Positions 40,701 through 49,924 of a stretch of DNA of 51,170 bases are shown piece by piece. The translations under genes were made by a program, and so were the position numbers. The stretch comes from UBA6770 sp965661115. Lineage in GTDB: Bacteria > Bacteroidota > Bacteroidia > Flavobacteriales_G > Salibacteraceae. Where the stretch lies: positions 1-51,170 of the forward strand of contig CBFICO010000008.1 in NCBI GenBank assembly GCA_965661115.1, written 5' to 3'. How positions within the stretch are numbered: position 1 is the stretch's first letter; each line of letters starts with the position of its first letter. The notes under the pieces are model-generated. The model had not been told where the DNA came from, searched no databases, and saw only the letters and a program-made list of their open reading frames with translations.

Positions 40701-43013
40701 TTATGCTTTTTTCTTGGCTCTTGCTCTACGTTTTTTCTCTGGAGCTTTTTTCTCCAGTTCAATGCAATCCTCTAAAGTTAACTCTTTTGGGTCTACATCC
40801 TTAGGTATTTTCACATTCTTCTTTCCAAACTTGATGTATGGGCCGTACCTACCGTTAAGAACTTGCACATCATCTCTTTCATCAAAAGTCTTGATTACCA
40901 TATTGGCCAAAGTTTCTAACTTTTCATCAATCAGCACTTGTGCAGCTGGCAGTGTAACCTCTAAAGGATCCAGTTTTCCAAGAGAAACAAATATTTTTCC
41001 ATAGCGGATGTATGGGCCAAAGCGACCAACACCAACATGAACCTCTTGTTCTTTATATTGACCCAATTTCTTTGGCAGCTTAAAGAATTCCAGAGCCTCC
41101 TCCAAGGTAACTTTTGCTAGACTAACATTACCTCTTATAGGAGAGAATTTCGGCTTTTCTTCATCTTCACGCTCTCCTATTTGAATCATCGGTCCGAAAC
41201 GACCAATTTTAGCGTAAACATTTTTTCCGCTCTTTGGATCAACCCCTAATAAACGCTCACCGTTTGCACGACCTTCATCTTCAAGAGCAGAATTTACAGA
41301 ATCATGGAATGGCCCGTAAAAACGATCAATCATGTCGTTCCACTTTTTCATTCCATCAGCTATTTCATCAAACTCTTTTTCCACTTCAGCTGTAAATCCG
41401 TAATCGAGTACAGATGGAAAAGTCTTAACCAAATAATCATTTACTACCCGCCCAATATCAGTAGGGAATAGCTTTTTGCGCTCCGCACCGGTATTTTCCG
41501 TTTTGTCTTCGGCTTTAACATCATCTCTACCTTTAATAGAAAGTTGACGATATTTTCTTTCATGTCCATCTCTATCCGCCTTCTCTGCGTATCCCCTTTT
41601 CTGAACTGTTGCAATTGTTGGAGCATAGGTTGATGGTCTTCCAATCCCTAAAGTCTCAAGCTTTTTAACCAAACTTGCCTCACTATACCTTGGCGGATGA
41701 TTTGTAAATCTTTCCGTTGCTTCAATCGATATCGGTTCAAGTACTTCACCTTCTTTAATAGGAGGCAGCATACCTGCTTCGTCCTCAACATTCTCGTCAT
41801 CGGTTCCTTCTAAGTACACTTTCAAAAAACCGTCGAAGAGTAATACTTCTCCTTTAGCTTTAAATTGGTCTTCAGACGATTCGCTAATATCAATATTCAC
41901 GTTTGTTTTCTCAAACTTGGCATTTGACATTTGCGATGCAACCGTTCTTTTCCAAATTAATTCGTATAGCTTCTGTAAACTGGAGTCACCTCCTACAGAA
42001 TGCAATGCAAAATTTGTAGGTCGAATTGCCTCGTGAGCTTCTTGAGCGCCTTTTGATTTGGTAGTGTATTGTTTTGGGTTAGAGTACTCTTGACCATATG
42101 AACCAATAATTTCACTTTTAGCACCTTCAATTGCGGTATCCGACAAGTTCATTGAGTCAGTTCTCATGTAGGTTATCTTTCCGCTCTCATAAAGCTTTTG
42201 CGCCACAACCATTGTTTGTTGTACTGAATAGCCTAATTTTCTACTTGCCTCTTGTTGTAAAGTTGAAGTTGTAAAAGGCGCAGAAGGTGATCGCGTGCCT
42301 GGCTTCTTTTCAATGCTGCTAATCTTAAATTCGCTGCTTTTGCATTTCTTTAAAAACTCAAGCGCTTCATTTTCGTTCTCAAACTTTTTTGGGAGTTCCG
42401 CTTTCAAAACGCTTTTTTTACCCACCAAAAATTCAGCATTTACTCTAAACGCAGAAACAGGTTTAAAAGCTTCAATTTCTTCTTCGCGTTCTACAATCAA
42501 TCGCACAGTAACCGATTGAACGCGACCTGCGGAAAGCGATGGTTTCACTTTTCTCCACAATACAGGAGACAACTCAAAACCAACTAACCTATCCAATACC
42601 CTACGAGCCTGTTGAGCATCGACTAAGTTTTTATCGATTGTTCTTGGGTTTTCTATTGCTTTTGTAATGGCTGGCTTTGTAATCTCGTGAAAAACAATTC
42701 TTTTAGTCTTTTCTGGAGTTAAACCAAGGGTTTCGTATAAGTGCCAACTAATGGCTTCTCCCTCGCGGTCCTCATCCGTTGCTAACCAAACCATACTACT
42801 TTTTTTGGCTAAAGCCTTTAGTTCTTTTACCACCGAAGTTTTATCTTTCATCACTTCGTAATGCGGCGCAAACCCATTTTCTACATCTATAGCTTTATCT
42901 TTTCCAGCCAAATCTCTTACGTGACCAAAGCTCGATTTTACAGTGTAATCTTTCCCTAAAAAACCCTCAATTGTTTTAGCTTTTGCAGGTGACTCAACGA
43001 TTACTAAATTCAT
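40701..43013 (-). CDS. topA: DNA topoisomerase I
   Basis: This type IA topoisomerase relaxes negative supercoils. From the ATG at 43013 it has 770 residues: a Toprim domain (MNLVIVESPAKAKTIEGFLG with Glu7; LATDEDREGE with the acidic metal-binding triad), the active-site Tyr282 in KITYMRTDSMNL, and NHPPRYSEASLVKKLETLGIGRPSTYAPT-type IA motifs. The C-terminus has several TopA C-terminal repeats (GRFGPYIRYG, GRYGPYIKFGKKN), then a Lys/Arg tail KKRRARAKKKA. No zinc-finger cysteines are seen, unlike the E. coli enzyme. An upstream in-frame start (43100) is rejected because it lies in the promoter region. Confidence 0.96.
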   Translation of the reverse strand: MNLVIVESPAKAKTIEGFLGKDYTVKSSFGHVRDLAGKDKAIDVENGFAPHYEVMKDKTSVVKELKALAKKSSMVWLATDEDREGEAISWHLYETLGLTPEKTKRIVFHEITKPAITKAIENPRTIDKNLVDAQQARRVLDRLVGFELSPVLWRKVKPSLSAGRVQSVTVRLIVEREEEIEAFKPVSAFRVNAEFLVGKKSVLKAELPKKFENENEALEFLKKCKSSEFKISSIEKKPGTRSPSAPFTTSTLQQEASRKLGYSVQQTMVVAQKLYESGKITYMRTDSMNLSDTAIEGAKSEIIGSYGQEYSNPKQYTTKSKGAQEAHEAIRPTNFALHSVGGDSSLQKLYELIWKRTVASQMSNAKFEKTNVNIDISESSEDQFKAKGEVLLFDGFLKVYLEGTDDENVEDEAGMLPPIKEGEVLEPISIEATERFTNHPPRYSEASLVKKLETLGIGRPSTYAPTIATVQKRGYAEKADRDGHERKYRQLSIKGRDDVKAEDKTENTGAERKKLFPTDIGRVVNDYLVKTFPSVLDYGFTAEVEKEFDEIADGMKKWNDMIDRFYGPFHDSVNSALEDEGRANGERLLGVDPKSGKNVYAKIGRFGPMIQIGEREDEEKPKFSPIRGNVSLAKVTLEEALEFFKLPKKLGQYKEQEVHVGVGRFGPYIRYGKIFVSLGKLDPLEVTLPAAQVLIDEKLETLANMVIKTFDERDDVQVLNGRYGPYIKFGKKNVKIPKDVDPKELTLEDCIELEKKAPEKKRRARAKKKA

Positions 43014-43072
43014 ATGGTTCAATTTAATTTTCTCGAAATTTTTGCTTCCAAAAACTTCAATTTTGACGGTTG

Positions 43073-43101
43073 CAAAGTAAATGAAACTTTGAGATATCAA
43101 A
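43073..43101 (-). promoter_or_regulatory. Candidate promoter of topA
   Basis: On the minus strand TTTG (43098-43101) is followed after 17 bases by TTACTTTG (43073-43080), one mismatch from TAnnTTTG. It would give a leader of about 55 bases before the ATG at 43013. Confidence 0.4.
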
Positions 43102-43191
43102 ATTTTTGTTCAAGATTGCTTCCTTTTCGGAATACAGATAAACACATATCAGCACACTATTTTGTTCTTTTAACCTACCCAATACTGACAG

Positions 43192-43223
43192 TTTGACAGC
43201 GCCTAAATTATTGGCTAATTTTG
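43192..43223 (+). promoter_or_regulatory. Predicted promoter of miaB
   Basis: TTTG at 43192-43195, a 20-base spacer and TAATTTTG at 43216-43223 match the Bacteroidota consensus perfectly. It is identical in elements and spacing to the tRNA-Gly promoter. It also fixes the miaB start at 43253, since the frame start at 43193 lies inside it. Confidence 0.75.
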
Positions 43224-43252
43224 CGGCTCATTATAGAAAACAAAGTCTATCA

Positions 43253-44680
43253 ATGTTAACAGACACAAAAAATATAAAGGAAGAAATTCAAGGCAATTCT
43301 ACCCTAGTTGATTTACCCGAGAAGCCAAACGGAAAAAAGCTTTACCTAGAGTCATACGGCTGTGCAATGAATTTTTCCGACAGTGAAATTGTTGCATCAA
43401 TCTTAACAAAGGAAGGATACACTACCACATATAATCCACAAGAAGCTGATTTAGTTTTAATAAACACTTGCTCGATCAGAGATAAAGCTGAACAAACGGT
43501 TCGAAACAAACTAACCCAGTTTAAAGGAATGAAAAGAAAGCACAATCCAAACATGAAAGTGGGAATATTGGGTTGTATGGCAGAGCGATTAAAATCTCAA
43601 TTGCTAGAAGAAGAAAAGCTAGTTGACCTCGTTGCTGGCCCAGATGCTTACAGAGCACTACCAGAACTTGTTAAAGAAATTGATAGTGGGCAAAAAGCCG
43701 TTAACGTTCTATTGTCTAGAGACGAAACCTATGCGGATATAGCTCCGGTAAAATTGGGTGAAAATGGAGTTTCTTCCTTTATTTCAATCACGCGAGGTTG
43801 CGATAATATGTGCTCATTTTGTGTAGTTCCCTTTACCAGAGGACGCGAAAGAAGCAGAAACCCAGAAACCATTGTGCAGGAGGCACGCGAGCTATTTGAT
43901 ATAGGCTATCGTGAGGTTACCCTTTTAGGGCAAAACGTAGATTCTTATCGATGGAACATTACCAAAAAAGGAGAAGTTAAGGATGAAGGACAGCCTACAG
44001 TAAGCTTTGCTGAGTTACTTATGATGGTAGCGGAAGTTAGTCCATTATTAAGGGTACGATTTTCTACTTCTCATCCAAAAGACATGACTGACGATGTGTT
44101 GCATGCAATTACTAAGTATAAAAACATCTGTAATTACATTCACCTTCCTGTGCAGTCGGGAAACAGCGAAATGCTCAAGAGAATGAACCGTGGCTACACC
44201 AGAGAGTGGTATTTAAATAGAATTGAGGCTATTAAAACTATCACCCCAAAATCCACCATTAGCACAGACATTATTTCTGGTTTTTGCGACGAAACGGATG
44301 CTGAACATCAAGACACCTTATCCTTAATGGGAGAAGTGGAATTCAGTTTTGCCTATATGTATAAATACTCTGAGCGACCAAAAACATTGGCTGAAAGAAA
44401 GTTTGAGGACAATGTTCCAGAAAAGGTAAAATCGGAACGACTTACTGAAATTATTAACCTTCAAACAAAGCACTCATTAAAAGCTCATAAAGCATTTGTT
44501 GGTCAAACTAAGGAAGTACTGGTTGAAGGTCCATCAAAGCGAAATAACGAAGAGTATTGCGGTAGAATTTCAGAAAACAGCATGGTTATTTTCCCAAACA
44601 AAGGGTTTAAGCCAGGAGAGTATATTCAAGTAAAAATAACCGAAGCAACATCTGCCACCTTAAAAGGAGAAGCAGTTTAA
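43253..44680 (+). CDS. miaB: tRNA-2-methylthio-N6-dimethylallyladenosine synthase
   Basis: This radical-SAM enzyme adds a methylthio group to i6A37 of tRNAs reading UNN codons. The 475-residue protein has an N-terminal UPF0004 domain with three Cys (Cys37 in ESYGCAMN, Cys73 in NTCSIRD, Cys108 in LGCMAERL) for one 4Fe-4S cluster, the radical-SAM motif RGCDNMCSFC (Cys183, 187, 190) for the other, and a C-terminal TRAM domain. It heads a cluster with a sigma-54 regulator, lptE, a TPR gene and secG. Confidence 0.97.
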   Translation: MLTDTKNIKEEIQGNSTLVDLPEKPNGKKLYLESYGCAMNFSDSEIVASILTKEGYTTTYNPQEADLVLINTCSIRDKAEQTVRNKLTQFKGMKRKHNPNMKVGILGCMAERLKSQLLEEEKLVDLVAGPDAYRALPELVKEIDSGQKAVNVLLSRDETYADIAPVKLGENGVSSFISITRGCDNMCSFCVVPFTRGRERSRNPETIVQEARELFDIGYREVTLLGQNVDSYRWNITKKGEVKDEGQPTVSFAELLMMVAEVSPLLRVRFSTSHPKDMTDDVLHAITKYKNICNYIHLPVQSGNSEMLKRMNRGYTREWYLNRIEAIKTITPKSTISTDIISGFCDETDAEHQDTLSLMGEVEFSFAYMYKYSERPKTLAERKFEDNVPEKVKSERLTEIINLQTKHSLKAHKAFVGQTKEVLVEGPSKRNNEEYCGRISENSMVIFPNKGFKPGEYIQVKITEATSATLKGEAV

Positions 44681-44681
44681 A

Positions 44682-45950
44682 ATGACTACTCAACAAATAA
44701 AACAACGGTTTGAGATCATTGGCACTTCAGAAGCGCTGAACAATGCCATAAGCACTGCCATGCGCGTAGCTCCTACCGACCTTAGTGTTTTGGTTACTGG
44801 AGAAAGTGGAACGGGAAAGGAAAATTTCCCTAAAATCATTCATCAACTCAGCAATAGAAAACACAAAAAATACATTGCGGTTAACTGTGGTGCAATACCT
44901 GAGGGCACTATCGACTCAGAACTTTTTGGGCACGAAAAAGGTGCATTTACAGGAGCGCAAAACACTCGACAAGGGTATTTTGAAGAGGCTGATGGTGGTA
45001 CCATTTTCTTAGATGAAGTTGGTGAGCTTCCCTTGCAAACTCAAGTCCGTTTGCTAAGAGTATTAGAGTCGGGTGAGTTTATTAAAGTGGGTTCCAGCAA
45101 GGTCCAAAAAACTGATGTAAGAATTGTTGCAGCCACCAATGTCAATCTACCAGAAAGCATTCAGAAAAACAAATTCCGAGAAGACCTCTTTTACAGATTG
45201 GCTACGGTTCCAATTACGCTTCCTGCTTTAAGAAATAGAAAAAACGATATCTATTTATTGTTTAGAAAATTCTCTTCCGATTTTGCTGAAAAATACAGCA
45301 TGCCTCCAGTTCGGCTAACCGAAGAAGCGCAACATATGCTCTCAAATTACTCTTGGCCAGGAAACATCAGACAACTAAAAAATGTAACTGAACAAATCTC
45401 CATAATTGAGCCTGAGCGAATGATCTCTGGGGAGGAATTAATTAAATATCTACCCAATTATTCCAACACTAACTTGCCGGCTATTGCCAATCAAAAAAAC
45501 AGCTCTGAAGATTTTAGTAACGAAAGAGAAATCTTGTATAAAGTCCTATTTGATTTGAAAGGCGATGTAACCGACTTAAAAAAACTGGTGCTTGAAATGG
45601 CTAGAACCAACAACATCGACACCTCCGATGCAGAGAATTCTAGAATTCTTACTCAAATAATTAAAGATGTAAATACTAACGACCGACAATTACCACCTGC
45701 TAATGTAGGAAATGTTTCTAACACCGATGATATAAAAAGCGACTACCAACCAGTTCCATATACGCCTGAGCCAGAACAGTTTCAACATCACGAAGTAGTT
45801 GAAGAGTCACTTTCTCTTGAGGAAAAAGAAAAAGAACTTATTAGCAAGGCTTTAGAGAAGTACAATGGAAAACGAAAAATGGCCGCAAGCGAATTAGGTA
45901 TTAGCGAGCGAACGCTTTACCGAAAAATAAAGGAGTACGATTTAAATTGA
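44682..45950 (+). CDS. Sigma-54-interacting transcriptional activator (no receiver domain)
   Basis: The 422-residue protein lacks an N-terminal sensor and begins directly with the AAA+ sigma-54 activator domain. It has Walker A GESGTGKE (40-47), the sigma-54 contact loop GAFTGA (87-92), Walker B TIFLDEVGELP (107-117) and the arginine finger region FREDLFYRL. A variable Asn/Glu-rich linker follows, and then a Fis-type helix-turn-helix (about 380-422; MAASELGISERTLYRKIKEY). Control is probably by protein partners or abundance. It begins one base after miaB and its stop overlaps the lptE start. Its target promoters cannot be read here. Confidence 0.93.
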   Translation: MTTQQIKQRFEIIGTSEALNNAISTAMRVAPTDLSVLVTGESGTGKENFPKIIHQLSNRKHKKYIAVNCGAIPEGTIDSELFGHEKGAFTGAQNTRQGYFEEADGGTIFLDEVGELPLQTQVRLLRVLESGEFIKVGSSKVQKTDVRIVAATNVNLPESIQKNKFREDLFYRLATVPITLPALRNRKNDIYLLFRKFSSDFAEKYSMPPVRLTEEAQHMLSNYSWPGNIRQLKNVTEQISIIEPERMISGEELIKYLPNYSNTNLPAIANQKNSSEDFSNEREILYKVLFDLKGDVTDLKKLVLEMARTNNIDTSDAENSRILTQIIKDVNTNDRQLPPANVGNVSNTDDIKSDYQPVPYTPEPEQFQHHEVVEESLSLEEKEKELISKALEKYNGKRKMAASELGISERTLYRKIKEYDLN

Positions 45951-46456
45951 AAACGAAATTAGCACTACTCTTTTTCGCCCTTTCTTCTGTTTTATACAGT
46001 TGTAAGGTGAACTACGGTTTTTCAGGAGCTTCGGTAGATTACAACGAAGTAAAAACCTATTCTGTGGATTTCTTTCCGAACTACGCACCATTGGCTCAAC
46101 CGACTTTATCGCAAGAATTTACAGAAGCACTCAGAAACATCTTCTTAAACCAAACAAAACTTGATTTAGTTAAAAACGGCGGTGATTTGCAATTCTCTGG
46201 AAAAATCACAGACTACAGAACGGCACCAGTGAGCATTCAGTCTAGCGAAGTAGCAGCGCAAAACCGATTAACCATTACCGTAAGCGTAACCTTTGTAAAC
46301 AAAAAAGACGAAAGCAAAAACTTCGAACAATCTTTTAGTCAGTTTGCAGACTACGATAGCCAGCGAGCACTTGCTGATGTTGAGGGGGATTTAATTCGCC
46401 AGATAAACGAATTATTGGTGCAAGATATCTTTAACAAATCTGTTAGCGACTGGTAA
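45947..46456 (+). CDS. lptE: LPS assembly lipoprotein LptE
   Basis: This outer-membrane lipoprotein plugs LptD and helps place lipopolysaccharide on the cell surface. The 169-residue protein begins with TTG (TTGA overlap with the activator's stop) and has a lipoprotein signal (MKTKLALLFFALSSVLYSC, lipobox LYSC). Its core is typical of Bacteroidota LptE: NYGFSGASVDYNEVKTYSV, YAPLAQPTLSQEFTEALRN, LQFSGKITDYRTAPVSIQ and NRLTITVSVTFVNK. It overlaps the following gene by one base. This fits with waaA elsewhere in the window. Confidence 0.9.
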   Translation: MKTKLALLFFALSSVLYSCKVNYGFSGASVDYNEVKTYSVDFFPNYAPLAQPTLSQEFTEALRNIFLNQTKLDLVKNGGDLQFSGKITDYRTAPVSIQSSEVAAQNRLTITVSVTFVNKKDESKNFEQSFSQFADYDSQRALADVEGDLIRQINELLVQDIFNKSVSDW

Positions 46457-47340
46457 TGGATTTGGCTTGGTTGATACAGAGCACAGAAAACCCTGCAATT
46501 CTACTTTCTAAAAAAGAAGAGTTGAATGAACTACTTGGACGTTTTCCTCATGTAGCGAGTTTACACATTTACCGAGCTAAACTAGAACAGCTAGAAAACG
46601 GACTGGATTACCAAGATTATTTAAAAGTTGCAGCCGTTTATGCTCCTAACAGACAAGCACTGTATAACTACTCCATAAAACCACGGCTAGAAAAAGCGCT
46701 AAAAAAACAAGAATCCGAACCTGAGAACGAAGTTGTAGTTGAAACAACAAATCCAGCAAATGAAAAACCAGTTCAAACTGCTTTAAGCGACGACGAAATC
46801 AAAGCAAAAAAACTGCTTGAAAAAGAAATATTGACGCACGCCATATCATCAAGTATTTTACAAGAATCAAATGCGGCTGAATTGATTTCCGAATCAGAAG
46901 TCAACACTTCTTCTGAAGAGATTTTTGTTGAGGAAGAAAAAAATGTAAAGCCCGAGCCTATAGACCATTCAATGAGCGTTTTGCAATGGCTAGGAACCAC
47001 ACCAAATTCCAGAGAGGAACCATCGGCGCCCGCCAAAAAGAAACAAGATTTAATTGCTAATTTTATAAAGTTAGGAGACGAAAAAATCCAAACCACCAAG
47101 GATCCACAAGAAACTAGGGTAACTATTCACCGACCACAAACCGAATTTTTCTCACCCGAAAACATTGCAAAAATGAGTTTAGCAGAAAACGAAGACTTTG
47201 TTACTGAGACACTTGCGAAAATTTACACTAAACAAGGCAATACCAAAAAAGCAATTTCGGCATACGAAAAATTAAGTTTGAAATTTCCCGAAAAAAGCAA
47301 TTACTTTGCGCGCTTTATTCAAGAGCTGAAAGAAAATTAA
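46456..47340 (+). CDS. Hypothetical protein with C-terminal TPR-like repeat
   Basis: I recognise no family name. The 294-residue protein has no signal peptide, so it is probably cytoplasmic. It has a helical N-terminus (residues 1-75), a long Glu/Lys/Thr/Asn-rich linker without clear fold, and at the end MSLAENEDFVTETLAKIYTK with QGNTKKAISAYEKLSLKFPE, one clear TPR-like unit. The gene sits in a tight overlap with lptE and six bases ahead of secG, an order I have seen in other Bacteroidota, which suggests a conserved, envelope-related role. Confidence 0.75.
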   Translation: MDLAWLIQSTENPAILLSKKEELNELLGRFPHVASLHIYRAKLEQLENGLDYQDYLKVAAVYAPNRQALYNYSIKPRLEKALKKQESEPENEVVVETTNPANEKPVQTALSDDEIKAKKLLEKEILTHAISSSILQESNAAELISESEVNTSSEEIFVEEEKNVKPEPIDHSMSVLQWLGTTPNSREEPSAPAKKKQDLIANFIKLGDEKIQTTKDPQETRVTIHRPQTEFFSPENIAKMSLAENEDFVTETLAKIYTKQGNTKKAISAYEKLSLKFPEKSNYFARFIQELKEN

Positions 47341-47346
47341 TTCGAT

Positions 47347-47709
47347 ATGTTAACATTCATTTTTATAATCATTTTTATTGTTTGCATTCTCCTAATTGGA
47401 GTGGTATTGGTGCAAGAGTCAAAAGGTGGCGGACTAGCCAGCAGCTTTTCATCAGCAAACCAAGTTATGGGTGTTAAAAAAACTGCCGACGTTCTAGAAA
47501 AAGCTACTTGGGGATTAGCAATTTTCCTTTTAGTCCTTTGTTTGGGTGCAGCAGCACTACAAGGTGGCGGTACCGCAACTGAAATTGAAAAAGAAGGATC
47601 TCAAATTCAGGATTTTGTTGAAAGCGAAACTATTTTACCGCAACAACAACCTAACCCAGCAAACGTTAAGGTTCAACAACAACCTCAACAAGAAGAGCCT
47701 ACAGAATAA
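47347..47709 (+). CDS. secG: Preprotein translocase subunit SecG
   Basis: SecG is the small membrane subunit of the SecYEG channel. The 120-residue protein has two membrane helices (about 2-22 and 53-73) joined by the conserved loop VQESKGGGLASSFSSANQVMG. A Gln/Pro-rich C-terminal tail extends it beyond the usual length, as in many Bacteroidota. The Sec channel feeds both sppA substrates and type IX cargo. A hairpin terminator follows the gene. Confidence 0.94.
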   Translation: MLTFIFIIIFIVCILLIGVVLVQESKGGGLASSFSSANQVMGVKKTADVLEKATWGLAIFLLVLCLGAAALQGGGTATEIEKEGSQIQDFVESETILPQQQPNPANVKVQQQPQQEEPTE

Positions 47710-47731
47710 TAACTCTGCAGAAAAAGATTTT

Positions 47732-47770
47732 AAAAAATGTCATTATGTCACACATGCTGACATTTTTTTT
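47732..47770 (+). terminator. Terminator after secG with alternative hairpins
   Basis: AAAAAATGTCA (47732-47742) pairs with TGACATTTTTT (from 47758), followed by a T run. A second ATGTCA (47745-47750) can pair with the same TGACAT, so two exclusive hairpins are possible. Confidence 0.75.
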
Positions 47771-47878
47771 GCTCAAAACTGAAATATTGACCAAATTGCA
47801 GATGCTATTTTCATTGGCATACGAAATGATATCGCTAATTCCGAAAACAAAAAAGTCTAACTAAAAAATATTCAAACA

Positions 47879-48154
47879 ATGGGATTAAGTATTAAACCTT
47901 TAGCAGATAGAGTGGTTGTTGAGCCAGCTGCAGCTGAAGAAAAAACTGCAGGAGGAATCATTATTCCTGACACCGCAAAAGAAAAACCTCAAAAAGGAAC
48001 TGTTGTAGCTGTTGGAAATGGCAAACCAGATGAGCCAATGACAGTAAAAGTTGGAGACACTGTTCTTTACGGTAAATATTCTGGAACTGAAATCTCTATT
48101 GAAGGTGGCGATTACCTTATGATGAGAGAAGCAGACATTTTTGCAATTGTTTAA
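47879..48154 (+). CDS. groS: Co-chaperonin GroES
   Basis: GroES is the heptameric lid of GroEL. The 91-residue protein is of full length, with IKPLADRVVVEPAAAEEKTA, the mobile loop GGIIIPDTAKEKP and GKYSGTEISIEGGDYLMMRE. It is 27 bp upstream of groEL. No CIRCE element (HrcA operator) is visible in the 109 bases between the secG terminator and groES; a weak promoter candidate is ATTG at 47813-47816 with TAATTCCG at 47836-47843. Confidence 0.98.
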   Translation: MGLSIKPLADRVVVEPAAAEEKTAGGIIIPDTAKEKPQKGTVVAVGNGKPDEPMTVKVGDTVLYGKYSGTEISIEGGDYLMMREADIFAIV

Positions 48155-48181
48155 TCGAAAAAATTCTAAACCTAAATAAAG

Positions 48182-49825
48182 ATGGCTAAGAAAATTACAT
48201 TTGACGTTGACGGAAGAGATCAACTAAAAAAAGGCGTTGACGCATTGGCAGACGCAGTAAAAGTGACCCTAGGTCCTAAAGGAAGAAACGTAGTAATTGA
48301 TAAAAGTTTTGGAGCACCTACCATTACAAAAGATGGTGTGTCGGTAGCAAAAGAAGTTGAGCTTTCTGATCCTTTAGAAAACATGGGTGCTCAGATGGTA
48401 AAAGAAGTTGCTTCTAAAACTGCTGACGTTGCAGGTGATGGGACGACTACTGCTACTGTTTTAGCTCAGTCAATAATTACTACTGGACTTAAAAACGTTG
48501 CAGCTGGTGCTAATCCAATGGACCTTAAAAGAGGTATTGATAAAGCAGTTGAAGCAGTTGTAGAAAACCTAAGGTCTCAGTCAGAAGAAGTAGGTGATGA
48601 CAACGAAAAAATCAAACAAGTTGCCTCTATCTCTGCAAACAACGACGAAGTAATCGGAACTTTGATTGCTGAGGCAATGGGTAAAGTAAAGAAAGAAGGT
48701 GTAATCACTGTTGAAGAAGCAAAAGGAACAGATACTACTGTTGACGTGGTTGAAGGAATGCAATTCGATAGAGGATATTTATCTCCTTACTTCGTTACCA
48801 ACACAGAAAAAATGATTACCGAATTGGAGAATCCTTACATTTTGATTTTCGATAAGAAAATCTCTACCATGAAGGATTTATTACCTGTACTTGAAAAAAC
48901 GGCTCAAACAGGAAAAGGTCTTGTAATCATTGCTGAAGATGTTGACGGAGAAGCATTGGCAACTTTGGTAGTAAACAAACTAAGAGGTTCTTTGAAAATT
49001 GCTGCTGTTAAAGCTCCAGGTTTTGGAGACAGAAGAAAAGCTATGTTAGAGGATATCGCTATCCTTACTGGTGGAACAGTTATCTCTGAAGAGCAAGGTA
49101 GAAAGCTAGAAGATGCAACGCTTGAAGATTTAGGAACGGCTGAAAAAGTAGAAATTGACAAAGACAATACTACTATCGTAAACGGTGCTGGTTCAAAAGA
49201 TGCAATTGACGCTAGAGTAAATCAAATTAAAGCTCAGATTGAAACTACTACCTCTGATTACGACAGAGAAAAGTTACAAGAGCGTTTGGCTAAGCTAGCT
49301 GGTGGTGTTGCAGTATTGTACATTGGTGCAGCTACCGAAGTTGAAATGAAAGAGAAAAAAGACCGTGTTGACGATGCGTTAGCAGCTACACGTGCAGCAG
49401 TTGAAGAAGGTATTGTTCCTGGTGGTGGTGTTGCTCTTATTCGTGCAATTGATGCTTTAGAAGGACTTACTGGAGCTAACGACGACGAAACAACTGGTAT
49501 CAACATTATTGCTAGAGCTATTGAAGAACCATTGCGTCAAATCATTAAAAACGCAGGCGGTGAAGGTGCTGTAGTGGTAAATAAAATTAGAGAAGGAAAA
49601 GCTGATTTTGGATACAACGCTAGAACAAACATTTACGAAAACTTGTTTGCAGCTGGTGTGATTGATCCAACAAAAGTGACTCGTGTAGCACTTGAAAACG
49701 CTTCTTCTATCTCTGGTTTATTCCTAACTACCGAGTGCGTTCTTTCTGAAGAGAAAGAAGAAGGTGGTGCTGCAATGCCTCCAATGCCAGGTGGAATGGG
49801 CGGCGGAATGCCAGGAATGATGTAA
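48182..49825 (+). CDS. groL: Chaperonin GroEL
   Basis: This cytoplasmic folding chamber has 547 residues, with the ATP motif KVTLGPKGRNVVIDKSFG, VAGDGTTTATVLAQSII, the LSPYFVTNTEKM apical segment, and the GMP-rich tail GGMGGGMPGMM found in most GroELs. Codon use is regular, as expected of a highly expressed gene. A strong terminator follows at 49850. Nothing unusual is seen. Confidence 0.99.
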   Translation: MAKKITFDVDGRDQLKKGVDALADAVKVTLGPKGRNVVIDKSFGAPTITKDGVSVAKEVELSDPLENMGAQMVKEVASKTADVAGDGTTTATVLAQSIITTGLKNVAAGANPMDLKRGIDKAVEAVVENLRSQSEEVGDDNEKIKQVASISANNDEVIGTLIAEAMGKVKKEGVITVEEAKGTDTTVDVVEGMQFDRGYLSPYFVTNTEKMITELENPYILIFDKKISTMKDLLPVLEKTAQTGKGLVIIAEDVDGEALATLVVNKLRGSLKIAAVKAPGFGDRRKAMLEDIAILTGGTVISEEQGRKLEDATLEDLGTAEKVEIDKDNTTIVNGAGSKDAIDARVNQIKAQIETTTSDYDREKLQERLAKLAGGVAVLYIGAATEVEMKEKKDRVDDALAATRAAVEEGIVPGGGVALIRAIDALEGLTGANDDETTGINIIARAIEEPLRQIIKNAGGEGAVVVNKIREGKADFGYNARTNIYENLFAAGVIDPTKVTRVALENASSISGLFLTTECVLSEEKEEGGAAMPPMPGGMGGGMPGMM

Positions 49826-49849
49826 GAACAAAGATTCCCTGAATAATTT

Positions 49850-49896
49850 AAATCCCCTGTGGTTTTGGGCTCGCTCAAAAACGCAGGGGATTTTTT
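49850..49896 (+). terminator. Terminator after groEL
   Basis: A 10-base stem (AAATCCCCTG with CAGGGGATTT) encloses an inner partly paired loop (GTTTTGGG ... CTCAAAAAC) and is followed by a T run. Confidence 0.9.
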
Positions 49897-49924
49897 CATC
49901 TAGTTCTTGCTAAACCATATTGTT

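Noticed and set aside
43014..43100. Longer TopA start at 43100
   Set aside because: The Toprim domain starts immediately at MNLVIVESPAKA (43013), and the upstream part lies across the predicted promoter.
47771..47878. CIRCE operator or heat-shock promoter before groES
   Set aside because: No TTAGCACTC/GAGTGCTAA inverted repeat is visible; only a weak vegetative-like promoter candidate.
48904..49506. Antisense open frames inside groEL and other genes (for example 1514-2224, 3613-4008, 21767-22300)
   Set aside because: They are low-complexity, Ser/Ile-rich mirror translations of strongly conserved genes, with no start context or domain.
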